Shown: in pieces, positions 25,759 through 32,805 of the stretch | Position numbering within the stretch: the first letter of the stretch is position 1 | Layout of the letters: each line of letters starts with the position of its first letter | NCBI RefSeq assembly: GCF_007556705.1 | Contig: NZ_VJOL01000032.1 | Location: 1 to 32,805, forward strand | From: Tepidimonas thermarum | GTDB lineage: Bacteria; Pseudomonadota; Gammaproteobacteria; Burkholderiales; Burkholderiaceae_C | Length of the DNA stretch: 32,805 nucleotides | Direction: 5' to 3' | Program-made: the position numbers and the translations under genes | The notes under the pieces: generated by a model | What the model was told of the DNA's origin: nothing | The model's database searches: none | The model's input: only the letters and a program-made list of their open reading frames with translations

Positions 25759-26660
25759 TCAGCCTGCAGCTTCTGCCGGCGGGATGCCCCCAATCGGCGT
25801 GAGCAGTCGGGTGTGGTTGAACCAGTGCACCCCTTGCAGGGTGGCCATTTCCACGGATTCCCGCGTCTTCCAGGGTCCCCGGCGGTGAATCAGCTCGGCC
25901 TTGTGCAGCCCGTTGATGGTCTCGGCCAGTGCGTTGTCGCGAAACTCCGTTTTCATAGCTGTGGCCCCGGCTGCCGACCGAGGGTTGGATGCTGGCCTTG
26001 GCCAGTCGCTCGGTGTAGCGAATGCAGAGGTATTGCGAGCCCCTGTCACTGTGATGGACCAAGGCGTTGGCAGCGGGTCGCCGCTCATAGAGCGCTTGCT
26101 CCAGCGCATCGAGCACCAAGTCGGTCTGCATGGTGCGACTGACCCGCCAGCCCACGATGCGCCGGGCGTACACGTCGATGACGAAGGCCACGTAGAGCCA
26201 GCCCTGCCACGTGCTGACGTAGGTGAAGTCCGACACCCACAACTCGTTGGGCCGACTGGCGTGAAAGACCCGGTTGACACGCTCCAGCGGGCACGGCGCT
26301 GCCTTGTCGGGCACCGTGGTGCGCACCGTCTTGCCACGGCGTGCTCCCTGCAGTCCCATGACACGCATCAGGCGCTCGACCGTGCAGCGCGCGACCTCGA
26401 TGCCCTCGCGGTGGAGTTGCAGCCAGACCTTGTCGGCACCGTAGACCTGCCAGTTGGCGTGCCACACGCGCTGGATGTCGGCCATCAGGGCCTCATCGCG
26501 CTCAGGCCCGCTGGCTGCGCAGTTGCGGCTGCCGCCTGCGGGCGGCATGGCGTCGGTAGCACGACGGGGCCATCTGCACCACGCGGCAGATGGGCTCGAC
26601 CCCGTACAGATGGCGGTGCTGGTCGACCAAGCGCTTCAGTTCTTCAAACGGCGGTCGAGC
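25759..26660 (-). pseudogene. IS3-family transposase OrfB, two frameshifts
   Basis: The DDE transposase is spread over three frames. The first part ([21 protein letters not shown]) ends in a stop at 26502; the second frame carries ERDEALMADIQRVWHANWQVYGADKVW, ELWVSDFTYVSTWQGWLYVAFVIDVYARRIVGWR and VHHSDRGSQY (the two catalytic Asp); the third has DNALAETINGLHKAELIHRRGPW (catalytic Glu) and WFNHTRLLTPIGGIPPAEA. The shifts lie near 26505 and 25950. The second looks like a short insertion beside SYENG. No active enzyme is expected. Confidence 0.88.
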
Positions 26661-26959
26661 TCCGCCTGGGCGAAAAACGCGCTGGCAGCCTTGAGGATGT
26701 CGTTGGCCCAGCGCAGTTCTCGGTTGTCGCGTTGCAGTTGCCGCAGTCGCTCGCGCTCGCCGCTGGTCAGTCCCTCGCGCTGGCCGGCGTCGACTTCCTG
26801 GCGCTTGACCCATTCGAGCAGCGTCTGCGGCACGCAGCCAATCTTGGGCGCAATCGACTCCACCGCCGCCCACAGCGAGGGGTACTCGCCCCGGTGCTCT
26901 TGCACCATGCGCACGGCGCGCTCGCGTACCTCGGGTGAGAACTTCGATGCCTTGTTCAT
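26636..26959 (-). CDS. IS3-family transposase OrfA (helix-turn-helix)
   Basis: A 107-residue protein: [52 protein letters not shown] is the DNA-binding helix-turn-helix, followed by a leucine-rich coiled region ([37 protein letters not shown]). Intact reading frame and normal length. OrfB normally comes from it by a -1 frameshift, but orfB is broken here, so it may only act as a repressor or do nothing. Confidence 0.9.
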   Translation of the reverse strand: MNKASKFSPEVRERAVRMVQEHRGEYPSLWAAVESIAPKIGCVPQTLLEWVKRQEVDAGQREGLTSGERERLRQLQRDNRELRWANDILKAASAFFAQAELDRRLKN

Positions 26960-27011
26960 GGCTCCATCTTCTCAAGCGTTGGAGCCTCCTCAAAACCCGG
27001 GGCGGTTCACA

Positions 27012-27172
27012 AAGGCGAGGACAGGATTTTTTATGAACGCGCGTCAGTTCTGCTCCAGCACAGCGACATTGCAGGTATCCGGCGCCAAGGCGCTGCGGCG
27101 GTGGCGATTGACGCGCCCTGCGGTCTGGATGATGGAGTGCATGCTGGAGGGCTCGATGATGGTGTTTGGTTG
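27012..27172 (-). pseudogene. Fragment resembling a Cas3-type helicase (motif VI region)
   Basis: On the minus strand the translation reads NTIIEPSSMHSIIQTAGRVNRHRR, then LAPDTCNVAVLEQN and a TGA stop. QTAGRVNRHR fits helicase superfamily 2 motif VI (Q-x-x-G-R-x-x-R), and the EPSSM-SIIQ-GRV-RHR combination is what I remember from type I-F Cas3 proteins. The frame goes on RAFIKNPVLAFV up to the IS3 end. There are no HD nuclease, Walker A or Cas1 segments. It is a small relic, cut by the IS. Assignment to Cas3 is from memory, and another SF2 helicase is possible. Confidence 0.5.
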
Positions 27173-27237
27173 ACCCCGCGAACCCGCCCTTACTGTGATG
27201 CATCGGAATAGATCGGGACTGTGCGGGATGCAGCGGG

Positions 27238-27579
27238 TCAAGCGCCCAGCAGCCGGCGCGCCAGCACCGACTGCATGTCACGCCGGCCATCGACGATCAG
27301 GTAGATCACGACCCGGCTGCCCAGGATGCGATAGATCACCCGGTAGGGCTTGAATGCCGTCTGGCGGTAGTCCTTGATGCCCAGCGCGACGAGTTCCTTG
27401 GGATAGCTGCCGCGCTCAGGAAACTGGGCGAGCCCCTCCACGACTTCCATCAAGCGGTCGAGAACGTGGTTGGCGTTGGCCACACTGTCGAACTCGGCGA
27501 TGTAATCGTAGAGCGCTTCCAGGTCCTGCTCTGCACCCTCCGTGAGCAGGACCTCGTAACGCGTCGGCCTGCCAGCCAT
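27238..27579 (-). CDS. ParE/RelE-family toxin
   Basis: A 113-residue toxin of the RelE/ParE fold: YEVLLTEGAEQDLEALYDYIAEFDS at the start, then GLAQFPERGSYPKELVALGIKDYRQTAFKPYRVIYRILGSRVVIYLIVDGRRDMQSVLARRLL, with the typical Y-R-V-I-Y strand and terminal basic patch. ParE types poison gyrase, RelE types cut mRNA; the R-Q-T-F-K-P-Y-R pattern fits ParE better. Its ATG shares one base with the antitoxin stop (TGATG), so it is translated with the antitoxin. Confidence 0.88.
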   Translation of the reverse strand: MAGRPTRYEVLLTEGAEQDLEALYDYIAEFDSVANANHVLDRLMEVVEGLAQFPERGSYPKELVALGIKDYRQTAFKPYRVIYRILGSRVVIYLIVDGRRDMQSVLARRLLGA

Positions 27580-27854
27580 CAGGTCGTGGCCCGCCTCGCG
27601 CGCAGGCGCGCCACCACGTCGGCAACTGGCTTGATCCGGCCCGCCTCCACGTCCTGCTGCCCGAGCGCCAGGATCTTCAGCATAGCTAAGGTCTCCTGTG
27701 TTTCCTCGAAGGACGCAACGTCCTGCAGCACGGCCTTGGCTTCCCCGTTCTGCGTGATGACCAAGGGCTCCCGGTTTTCGGCCAGGTAGGTCAGCACCTC
27801 GGCGGCATTGGCTTTGAGGTAACTGATGGGCTTGACTTGGGATGAGTAGCGCAC
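27579..27854 (-). CDS. Phd/YefM-family antitoxin
   Basis: A 91-residue antitoxin beginning at GTG 27854 with GGAG upstream. VKPISYLKANAAEVLTYLAENREPLVITQNGEAKAVLQDVASFEE is the DNA-binding Phd/YefM domain; the rest (LGQQDVEAGRIKPVADVVARLRARR) is the toxin-binding tail. It would neutralise the ParE-like toxin and repress its own promoter. A well-formed promoter lies just upstream at 27884-27912. Confidence 0.9.
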   Translation of the reverse strand: MRYSSQVKPISYLKANAAEVLTYLAENREPLVITQNGEAKAVLQDVASFEETQETLAMLKILALGQQDVEAGRIKPVADVVARLRARRATT

Positions 27855-27883
27855 GGACCTGCTCCTTCAATCGAACAGGACTG

Positions 27884-27912
27884 AATATAGTCTTTAATTG
27901 GTCCTCTCACAA
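27884..27912 (-). promoter_or_regulatory. Promoter of the toxin-antitoxin operon
   Basis: On the minus strand TTGTGA (27907-27912) and TATATT (27884-27889) stand 17 bases apart, near the sigma-70 consensus. The -10 lies within GACTATATTCAGTC, whose ends GACT and AGTC are inverted repeats and may be an operator. The -35 box falls within the end of the transposase relic. Confidence 0.6.
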
Positions 27913-28841
27913 CCCGCTGTATTCGTCCAGTACCTTTGGCACTCGGGGTGATGGGTGAGGAGCCATGGTATTGGGGGGAGCAGGCCCAGGCGATGGTGGG
28001 GGATGAGGGTGTTGTAGGCGACGAGTCAGTCGGCGAGTTTTGGGTTGAACAAGGCGAGGTCGGTAAAGAGCAGCTCCTCGTGCCAGTCGATGAACTGCTC
28101 CTGGACGGTGCGGCCGAAGCGCTCGGCATGGGCGTTCATCTTGGGGCGCTTGGGGTAGGTCCAGTAGTGGGTCAGGCCAAGGCGTGCGAGGGTTTGGTCG
28201 AAGGCGCCCTTGAACTCGGAGCCGTTGTCGGAGAGAAACAGCCGTTTGCGCGACGTATCCGCAGCAAGCCCTTGCACGAGGGCTTGGGCCACCTGCGCGC
28301 TGTGGCGGGCATGCTGGCTGGGAAGCGCCACGGCAAAGGCCGTGGCCGAGACAGGATCGATGGCGGTGAGCACATAGCGGCGCACGCCATCGCGGATGCG
28401 CTCGATGGTGTCCACAGCCCACAGGGTCAGCGGTGCAGCCTTGAGGTCTTGGGGTTTGCGCGCCTTGCGCGCGCAGCGCACGGGCTTGGGGCGGCCGCGC
28501 GCATCGAGCCGCTGGGGCACAAGGCGCATCTTGTCCGGCGCGCGGGAGATGATGCGGCCGATGGTGGACACCGACGGCAGGGCGATGCCCTGCGCGGCAC
28601 ACCAGGGGGCAAGCAAAACGTGGCGTTTTTCCTTGCCCAGGTTGGGGTAGAGCGTGCGCAGCCGCCGGATTTCGGTCACGAGCCGCGGGTCGGTTTGGGG
28701 CGTGCGCCGGCGCCTGGGCGCTGAGCAGCGGCGCGCAAGCGCTGCTGGGTTGCCCCCAGCGTTCTTGAGCGCCCTCTTCCAGCGCTAGAGGGTTGTGCGC
28801 GACACCCCGAAGGCACCGACCGTGGCGGCTAGGTGTCGCAT
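27894..28841 (-). pseudogene. IS481-like transposase with two in-frame stop codons
   Basis: Read from the ATG at 28841: an N-terminal helix-turn-helix (HLAATVGAFGVSRTTL) is cut by TAG at 28785-28787, then RWKRALKNAGGNPAALARR continues. The integrase core has LTLWAVDTIERIRDGVRRYVLTAIDPVSATAFAVAL, LFLSDNGSEFKGAF and PKMNAHAERFGRTVQEQFI (catalytic Asp, Asp, Glu). TGA at 28026-28028 interrupts again, before LVAYNTLIPHHRLGLLPP and the true end near 27894. The DDE residues are intact, so decay is recent. No terminal repeats are clear. Confidence 0.8.
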
Positions 28842-28934
28842 CCCGGACGATCATATACTACCCTCGCGCCACGGCTACCTGCTCGCGCGCAGCGTTCTGG
28901 CTGAGCTTTTGGGCCCGCGCCGCAGCCGCAAGGC

Positions 28935-29925
28935 CGTCTGATACCGGGAGAGCCACGCATGATCACACGACGGCACAAGTGCGCCCGCACCACACCGCGC
29001 GTGCGCGCCGAAATCGCCGCCAGCAACGACTCCGTTGCCACGCTGGCACAGCGCTATGGCGTGTCGCCCGCGACGATACTCAAGTGGAGGCACCGCACCG
29101 ACTTCGAGGACCGTCCCCACACGGCACATCGGCTTCAGACGACGCTCACACCCGCACAGGAGAAGATCGTCGTGGAGTTGCGCAAGACCTTGTGGCTCTC
29201 GCTGGATGACTTGTTGGCTGTCACACGCGAGTTCATCAACCCCGATGTGTCGCGCTCGGGGCTGGATCGCTGCTTGCGCCGCCATGGCGTGAGCAACCTC
29301 AAGGCGCTGCGACCGCAAGCGAGCAAGCCGGCTCACAGCCCGTTTGCGGCCTATGAGCCGGGCTTTGTGCACATCGATGTCAAGGTCCTGCCCCCGATGG
29401 CCGATGAGAAGAAGCGCCGCTACCTGTTCGTGGCCATCGACCGCGCCACGCGCTGGGTGTTCGTGCAGGTCAAGCCCGCCAAGAGCGCGCGTGCGGCACG
29501 GGCGTTTGTGGCTGCCCTCGTTCGTGCCTGCCCCATCCGGATCCGCACCATCCTCACCGACAACGGCAAAGCGTTCACGGACCGCTTCGTCACCAGCGGC
29601 GAGCGCACGCCCAGCGGGCAACACGTCTTGGATGCGCTGTGCGCGGCCCTGGGCACCGAGCATCGGCTCACCCGGGTGCGTCGGCCCCAGACCAACGGGA
29701 TGGTGGAGCGCTTCAACGGCCGCATCGAAGAAGTGCTGCGAAGCCACCACTTCATCAGCGGCGAGGACTTGCAGCGCACCTTGCTGCGCTACGCTTGGCT
29801 GTACAACCACCATCTGCCCCAAGCGGCGCTCAACGCCCGCACGCCCATGCAAGCCATGAAGGAATGGCATCGCACGCATCCTCATCTGTTTCACAAAAGG
29901 CCATAGGATCGGCCGGGACTTGACA
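28935..29925 (+). mobile_element. IS481-family element (left end uncertain)
   Basis: The right end is TGTCAAGTCCCGGCCGATCC read on the minus strand (29906-29925), starting TGT as IS481 elements do. The left end is not clear: CGTCTGATACCGG at 28935 shares 8 of 13 bases and is the best candidate. No target duplication is visible. Confidence 0.55.
28959..29906 (+). CDS. IS481-family transposase, intact
   Basis: A 315-residue transposase. An N-terminal helix-turn-helix (VATLAQRYGVSPATILKWRHRTDFEDR) is followed by the DDE core: FVHIDVKVLPPMADEKKRRYLFVAIDRATRW, ILTDNGKAFTDRF and PQTNGMVERFNGRIEEVLRSHHF carry the Asp, Asp, Glu. GGGAG precedes the ATG at 28959. It reads through with no stop and normal length. 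It could be active, which sets it apart from its broken neighbour. Confidence 0.92.
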   Translation: MITRRHKCARTTPRVRAEIAASNDSVATLAQRYGVSPATILKWRHRTDFEDRPHTAHRLQTTLTPAQEKIVVELRKTLWLSLDDLLAVTREFINPDVSRSGLDRCLRRHGVSNLKALRPQASKPAHSPFAAYEPGFVHIDVKVLPPMADEKKRRYLFVAIDRATRWVFVQVKPAKSARAARAFVAALVRACPIRIRTILTDNGKAFTDRFVTSGERTPSGQHVLDALCAALGTEHRLTRVRRPQTNGMVERFNGRIEEVLRSHHFISGEDLQRTLLRYAWLYNHHLPQAALNARTPMQAMKEWHRTHPHLFHKRP

Positions 29926-29966
29926 GTTAGGCCTCTGGTTGGGCGCGGTCGTTGTTTGCCTGTATT

Positions 29967-31073
29967 TCAGTGCGGGCCTTCCTGCCTTGGGTTCTTGAAG
30001 CGCCACCACGGCAGCTCGGCGCGCAGGCTGAGCACCTCGCCGCTGCGCCACGGCGCGTAGCCGGCCCATTGGGCCAGTTGCGCCTGCCAGGCGGGGGTGG
30101 CGAGCATCGCGCGCAGGGCGCGCACGGCAGGGTGCTCGAGCGCCGATTGCAGGCAGACAAGGTAATAGTGCTCGTCTGCCAGGGGCACAAAGCCCAGGCC
30201 GCGCGCACGGGCGGCGGCCTCGATGCCAAGTGCCGCGTCCGCATCGCCGGCGGCGACCACCTCGGCCACCGCACTGTGGCTGGTTTCGGCGCGGGGCAGG
30301 GCGGCCAGCGCGTCCTCGGGCAAACCCTCGGCGGCCAGCAGCTCGTGCAGCAGCACGCGCGTGCCTGAGCCGATGCTGCGCAGCACGAAGCGCGCCTGGC
30401 GCGCGGCGGCGTCGCGCAGGCTGGTCAGCCGCAACGGGTTGCCCGGCGCGACGATGAGGCCCTGGGTGCGGCGCGCAAAGCCGATCAGTTTGTGCCGCCC
30501 CGGCCGCAAGCGGTTGCGGTAGGCGCGCGCGCTGATGCTGTCGCGCGGCGCCTGTGGCCGCACGTGAAAGCCGGCCATGATGCAGCGGCCTTCGTTGAGT
30601 CCGGCGATGGCGTCGACGCTGCCGGTAAAGCGCAGGTCCAGATGCAGGCCGGCGTGGCGCGCCGCGTGGGCGCGCAGCGCCACGAGGGCGTCGTCGTGGC
30701 TGGCGTGCAGCGCCAGCCATTGAACGTTTGGATCGAAGGCGGCGGCAAACGCGTGTTCCAGCTCGGCGCGCAGCGCTTCGATCTGCGGCGCCAGCCGCGC
30801 CTGGGCTTGGCGCTCGGCCCACATCAGTTTCGCGCCGAATGGCGACAGGCGTGCGTGCTGTCCTTTCTCCCAAACGATGAGCGCCTGCCCCAGCTCCTGC
30901 TCCCAGCGCTTGAGTGCGCCCCAGACGTGGCGGTACGACAAACCGAGCGCGCGCGCTGCCGCCGAGATCGAGCCGTGTGCATCCACGGCGCGCAGCAGGT
31001 CGAACAACGGATGGCGCAGCAACGCCTCGCGGGCGTCGCGCCGCAAGGTGTAGTGGAGTTCAACCCTATGCAC
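29967..31073 (-). CDS. ModE/LysR-type oxyanion regulator with a binding-protein domain (TupR-like)
   Basis: A 368-residue protein. The N-terminus is a ModE-type winged helix-turn-helix (LLRAVDAHGSISAAARALGLSYRHVWGALKRWEQELGQALI). From about residue 110 there is a periplasmic-binding-protein-like domain: LALHASHDDALVALRAHAARH, RFTGSVDAIAGLNEGRCIMAGFHV, GSGTRVLLHELLAAEGL, AVAEVVAAGDADAALGIEAAARARGLGFVPLADEHYYLVC. This PBP domain (as in PF12727 proteins) binds a molybdenum- or tungsten-related ligand in similar regulators. No signal peptide, so it acts in the cytoplasm. It is divergent from the permease gene over 74 bases, which should hold its operator. Confidence 0.85.
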   Translation of the reverse strand: MHRVELHYTLRRDAREALLRHPLFDLLRAVDAHGSISAAARALGLSYRHVWGALKRWEQELGQALIVWEKGQHARLSPFGAKLMWAERQAQARLAPQIEALRAELEHAFAAAFDPNVQWLALHASHDDALVALRAHAARHAGLHLDLRFTGSVDAIAGLNEGRCIMAGFHVRPQAPRDSISARAYRNRLRPGRHKLIGFARRTQGLIVAPGNPLRLTSLRDAAARQARFVLRSIGSGTRVLLHELLAAEGLPEDALAALPRAETSHSAVAEVVAAGDADAALGIEAAARARGLGFVPLADEHYYLVCLQSALEHPAVRALRAMLATPAWQAQLAQWAGYAPWRSGEVLSLRAELPWWRFKNPRQEGPH

Positions 31074-31147
31074 GGCAAAACATATCGCAGGAATGGGAAC
31101 AGACGCCTACGATACCCGAGCCGTGACAACCGACCCTCTGCTGCCCC

Positions 31148-31885
31148 ATGTCGACCATCTCTGAAAGCGCCGCCACGGCGCTGGCCTTGATCGTCTCTGG
31201 CGACGCCGAGCTATGGGCGGTGGTGGGCCGCTCGCTGGCGGTGAGCGCGAGCGCCTGCCTCATCGCCGGCGCCATCGGCCTGCCGGCCGGTGCGTGGCTG
31301 GCGGTGACCCGCTTTCGCGGCCGTGAAGCGGTGCTGACACTGCTCAACACCGCGCTGGCCATGCCGTCTGTCGTCGTGGGGCTGCTGGTTTACCTGCTGC
31401 TGTCGCGCAGCGGTCCGCTGGGGTTTTTGGGCTGGCTGTTCAGTTTCAAGGCCATGGTGCTGGCGCAGGCGGTGTTGGTGCTTCCGGTGGTGACGGCGCT
31501 GACCCGCCAGGCGGTGGAGGAGGTCGAGCGCACCCACGGCGAGCAGCTGCGCTCGCTGGGCGCACGCACCGCGTTGCGCGGGGCGCTGCTGGCGTGGGAT
31601 GAACGCTACGCGCTGCTCACCGTCGGGATCGTTGCGTTTGGCCGTGCCATCTCGGAGGTGGGGGCGGTGATGATCGTGGGCGGCAACATCGAGGGCTACA
31701 CCCGCGTCATGACCACGGCCATTGCCTTGGAAACCAGCAAGGGAGATCTGCCGCTGGCGCTGGCGCTGGGGCTGATTTTGCTGGCGGTGGTGTTGTGGCT
31801 CCACGCGCTGGTGGCGGTGTTGCGGCGCTGGCGTGAGCGGTTGGACCAGGGCGCTGTCGAAGCAACGGCCGTCCTCACAGCATGA
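31148..31885 (+). CDS. tupB: Tungstate/molybdate ABC transporter permease (TupB-like)
   Basis: A 245-residue permease with five to six hydrophobic helices. LNTALAMPSVVVGLLVYLLLSRSGPLG and AISEVGAVMIVGGNIEGYTRVMTTAIAL are typical of the tungstate TupB type; the coupling helix that contacts the ATPase lies in VERTHGEQLRSLGARTALRG. It overlaps the next gene (ATGA) by 4 bases. The paired regulator is ModE-like, which supports an oxyanion role. Whether tungstate or molybdate is preferred cannot be said. Confidence 0.85.
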   Translation: MSTISESAATALALIVSGDAELWAVVGRSLAVSASACLIAGAIGLPAGAWLAVTRFRGREAVLTLLNTALAMPSVVVGLLVYLLLSRSGPLGFLGWLFSFKAMVLAQAVLVLPVVTALTRQAVEEVERTHGEQLRSLGARTALRGALLAWDERYALLTVGIVAFGRAISEVGAVMIVGGNIEGYTRVMTTAIALETSKGDLPLALALGLILLAVVLWLHALVAVLRRWRERLDQGAVEATAVLTA

Positions 31886-32718
31886 AACGCGACGACACCT
31901 CGTGCGGGACTGCTGGCCATCGGTGCGATACGGCGCAGGCTGCGCGGCCGGCGGTTGCCGATGGCCCGCCCCCCGTTGTGTTCGACTTGGACCGGGTGTG
32001 TGTGCGGTTGGGGTCGGTGCTGGCCCTGCGGGATGTGTGCCTGCGGCTGCACCGGGGCGAGCGTGTGGCGCTGGTGGGTGCCAACGGCAGCGGCAAGAGC
32101 ACGCTGCTGCGGCTGCTCCACGGCTTGCTCGAGCCCACCAGCGGGCGCATCGTGCGCGATGCGCCCGCGCGCCAGGCCATGCTGTTTCAGCGCCCCTACA
32201 TGCTACGCACCAGCGCGCGCAACAACGTGGCGCTGGGGCTGTGGCTGGCGGGCATGCGCTGGGCCGAGGCGCAGCGCCGTGCCGCGCAGGCACTGGAGCG
32301 GGTGGGTTTGCGCGATGTGGCCACGCGCAACGCCCGCACCCTTTCGGGCGGGCAGCAGCAGCGCCTGGCGCTGGCGCGCGCCTGGGCGTCGAATCCCGAC
32401 GTGCTGTTGCTGGACGAGCCCACCGCCAGTCTGGACCCGCGCGCCCAGCGCGACGTGGAGTCGCTGGTGGTGCAGTTTGCAACCGGCGCCGACGCACCAT
32501 CGGGCGATGCGGCCGTCACGCTGGTGTTTGCCAGCCACAACCTCGGGCAGGTCAAACGCTTGGCCACGCGCGTGCTCTACCTCGAGCAGGGGCGGGTGCT
32601 GGCCGATCTTCCGGTTCAAGCGTTTTTCGAGGGGCCGCTGCTGCGCCAACGGTATCCGGCGGCCCATTTTTTCGTGAAAGGAGAATTGAATGGACGCCTC
32701 CCACCCCGTGAGCGCTGA
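31882..32718 (+). CDS. tupC: Tungstate/molybdate ABC transporter ATP-binding protein (TupC-like)
   Basis: A 278-residue ATPase. Walker A is GANGSGKST at 66-74, the Q-loop is in AMLFQRPYML, the signature is LSGGQQQRLALARA, Walker B is DVLLLDEPTASLDP, and the switch His is in VFASHNLG. The N-terminus is about 25 residues longer than usual and poorly conserved, so a later start is possible. It is translationally coupled to the permease. Its end overlaps a possible new start at 32690. Confidence 0.88.
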   Translation: MKRDDTSCGTAGHRCDTAQAARPAVADGPPPVVFDLDRVCVRLGSVLALRDVCLRLHRGERVALVGANGSGKSTLLRLLHGLLEPTSGRIVRDAPARQAMLFQRPYMLRTSARNNVALGLWLAGMRWAEAQRRAAQALERVGLRDVATRNARTLSGGQQQRLALARAWASNPDVLLLDEPTASLDPRAQRDVESLVVQFATGADAPSGDAAVTLVFASHNLGQVKRLATRVLYLEQGRVLADLPVQAFFEGPLLRQRYPAAHFFVKGELNGRLPPRER

Positions 32719-32805
32719 ACACGAGTTATCCACCGCGCCGGCCACCTGCGGTAGAGAAGGACCTGCGGCGCCCGGCGCCGTGGATAACTCTGCGAAGGTG
32801 GTGGG
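32690..32805 (+). CDS. Possible coding start running off the window
   Basis: An ATG at 32690 follows AAAGGAGAATTGA, an excellent ribosome binding site, within the end of the ATPase gene. The frame is open to the window edge (38 codons) and starts MDASHPVSAEHELSTAPATC. It has no signal peptide, so it is not a tungstate-binding protein. I do not recognise it. The inverted repeat at 32723-32790 lies inside, so it may be non-coding. Confidence 0.35.
   Translation, partial: MDASHPVSAEHELSTAPATCGREGPAAPGAVDNSAKVV
32723..32790. repeat. 19-bp inverted repeat with DnaA-box-like arms
   Basis: GAGTTATCCACCGCGCCGG (32723-32741) and CCGGCGCCGTGGATAACTC (32772-32790) are reverse complements at 18 of 19 positions. 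Each arm contains TTATCCAC, eight of nine bases of the DnaA box TTATCCACA, in opposite directions. The 30-base spacer contains ACCTGCGG twice (32744 and 32761). It could be a DnaA-binding site, or a terminator-type hairpin after tupC. Confidence 0.7.

Larger units (their letters stand above)
25671..27011 (-). mobile_element. IS3-family insertion sequence, decayed
   Basis: The ends are inverted repeats: 25671-25699 against 26983-27011, sharing TGTGAACCGCCCCGGG and GAGGAGGCT with three mismatches between. The element is about 1.34 kb and contains orfA and a broken orfB in the usual order. The bases next to the two ends (CTG and AAG) do not match, so no 3-base target duplication remains. It lies between the att-like region and a helicase fragment. 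Confidence 0.88.

Noticed and set aside
31074-31147. ModE-type operator upstream of tupB
   Set aside because: Only short TATCG and CGATA half-sites are present, and they are too far apart for a clear ModE palindrome.

Overview
The window is GC-rich DNA from a betaproteobacterium of the order Burkholderiales, most likely Comamonadaceae or a close relative. The evidence is gene order and protein style: ybeD-lipB-lipA divergent from an atpIBEFHAGDC operon, a regulatory EIIA-HPr-EI operon, class I-type cytochrome c, and AroQ. The genus cannot be fixed from sequence reading alone.

Positions 1-490 hold the end of an IS256-type element inserted in a GNAT acetyltransferase gene. Positions 550-2388 hold a redox set: a membrane cytochrome b561, a divergent periplasmic cytochrome c', and a TlpA-like thioredoxin lipoprotein. 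Positions 2478-9263 encode a signalling operon: a lone receiver protein, a 1800-residue hybrid histidine kinase (CHASE, five PAS, HisKA, ATPase, two receivers, HPt) and a receiver-GGDEF diguanylate cyclase. It looks like a complete phosphorelay feeding c-di-GMP synthesis. A thioredoxin-like protein and an unknown lipoprotein follow.

Positions 10429-12844 carry EIIA-Man, HPr and enzyme I, joined by 4-base overlaps and with no sugar permease. They point to a regulatory phosphotransferase chain. On the minus strand, ybeD-lipB-lipA makes lipoyl groups from octanoyl-ACP. The complete F1Fo ATP synthase operon (atpI to atpC) runs 15003-22413. It has a strong hairpin between atpE and atpF and a palindromic terminator after atpC. 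A YheT-type hydrolase, a DUF2946-like protein, AroQ (convergent and overlapping) and a membrane-anchored cytochrome c close the core block.

Positions 25260-29925 form an accessory island at a tRNA-Arg(CCG) gene. A broken 5' half of the tRNA is followed by a complete copy that differs at a paired anticodon-stem base. Next come phased TGGCCCA repeats, a decayed IS3 element, a fragment resembling a Cas3-type helicase, a ParE/Phd toxin-antitoxin pair, an IS481-like transposase with two stop codons, and an intact IS481 transposase.

From 29967 on lies an oxyanion (tungstate or molybdate) module: a ModE/LysR-type regulator with a binding-protein domain, divergent from a TupB-type permease and TupC-type ATPase. 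No periplasmic binding protein is seen. The window ends in a 19-bp inverted repeat whose arms each contain a DnaA-box-like 9-mer.
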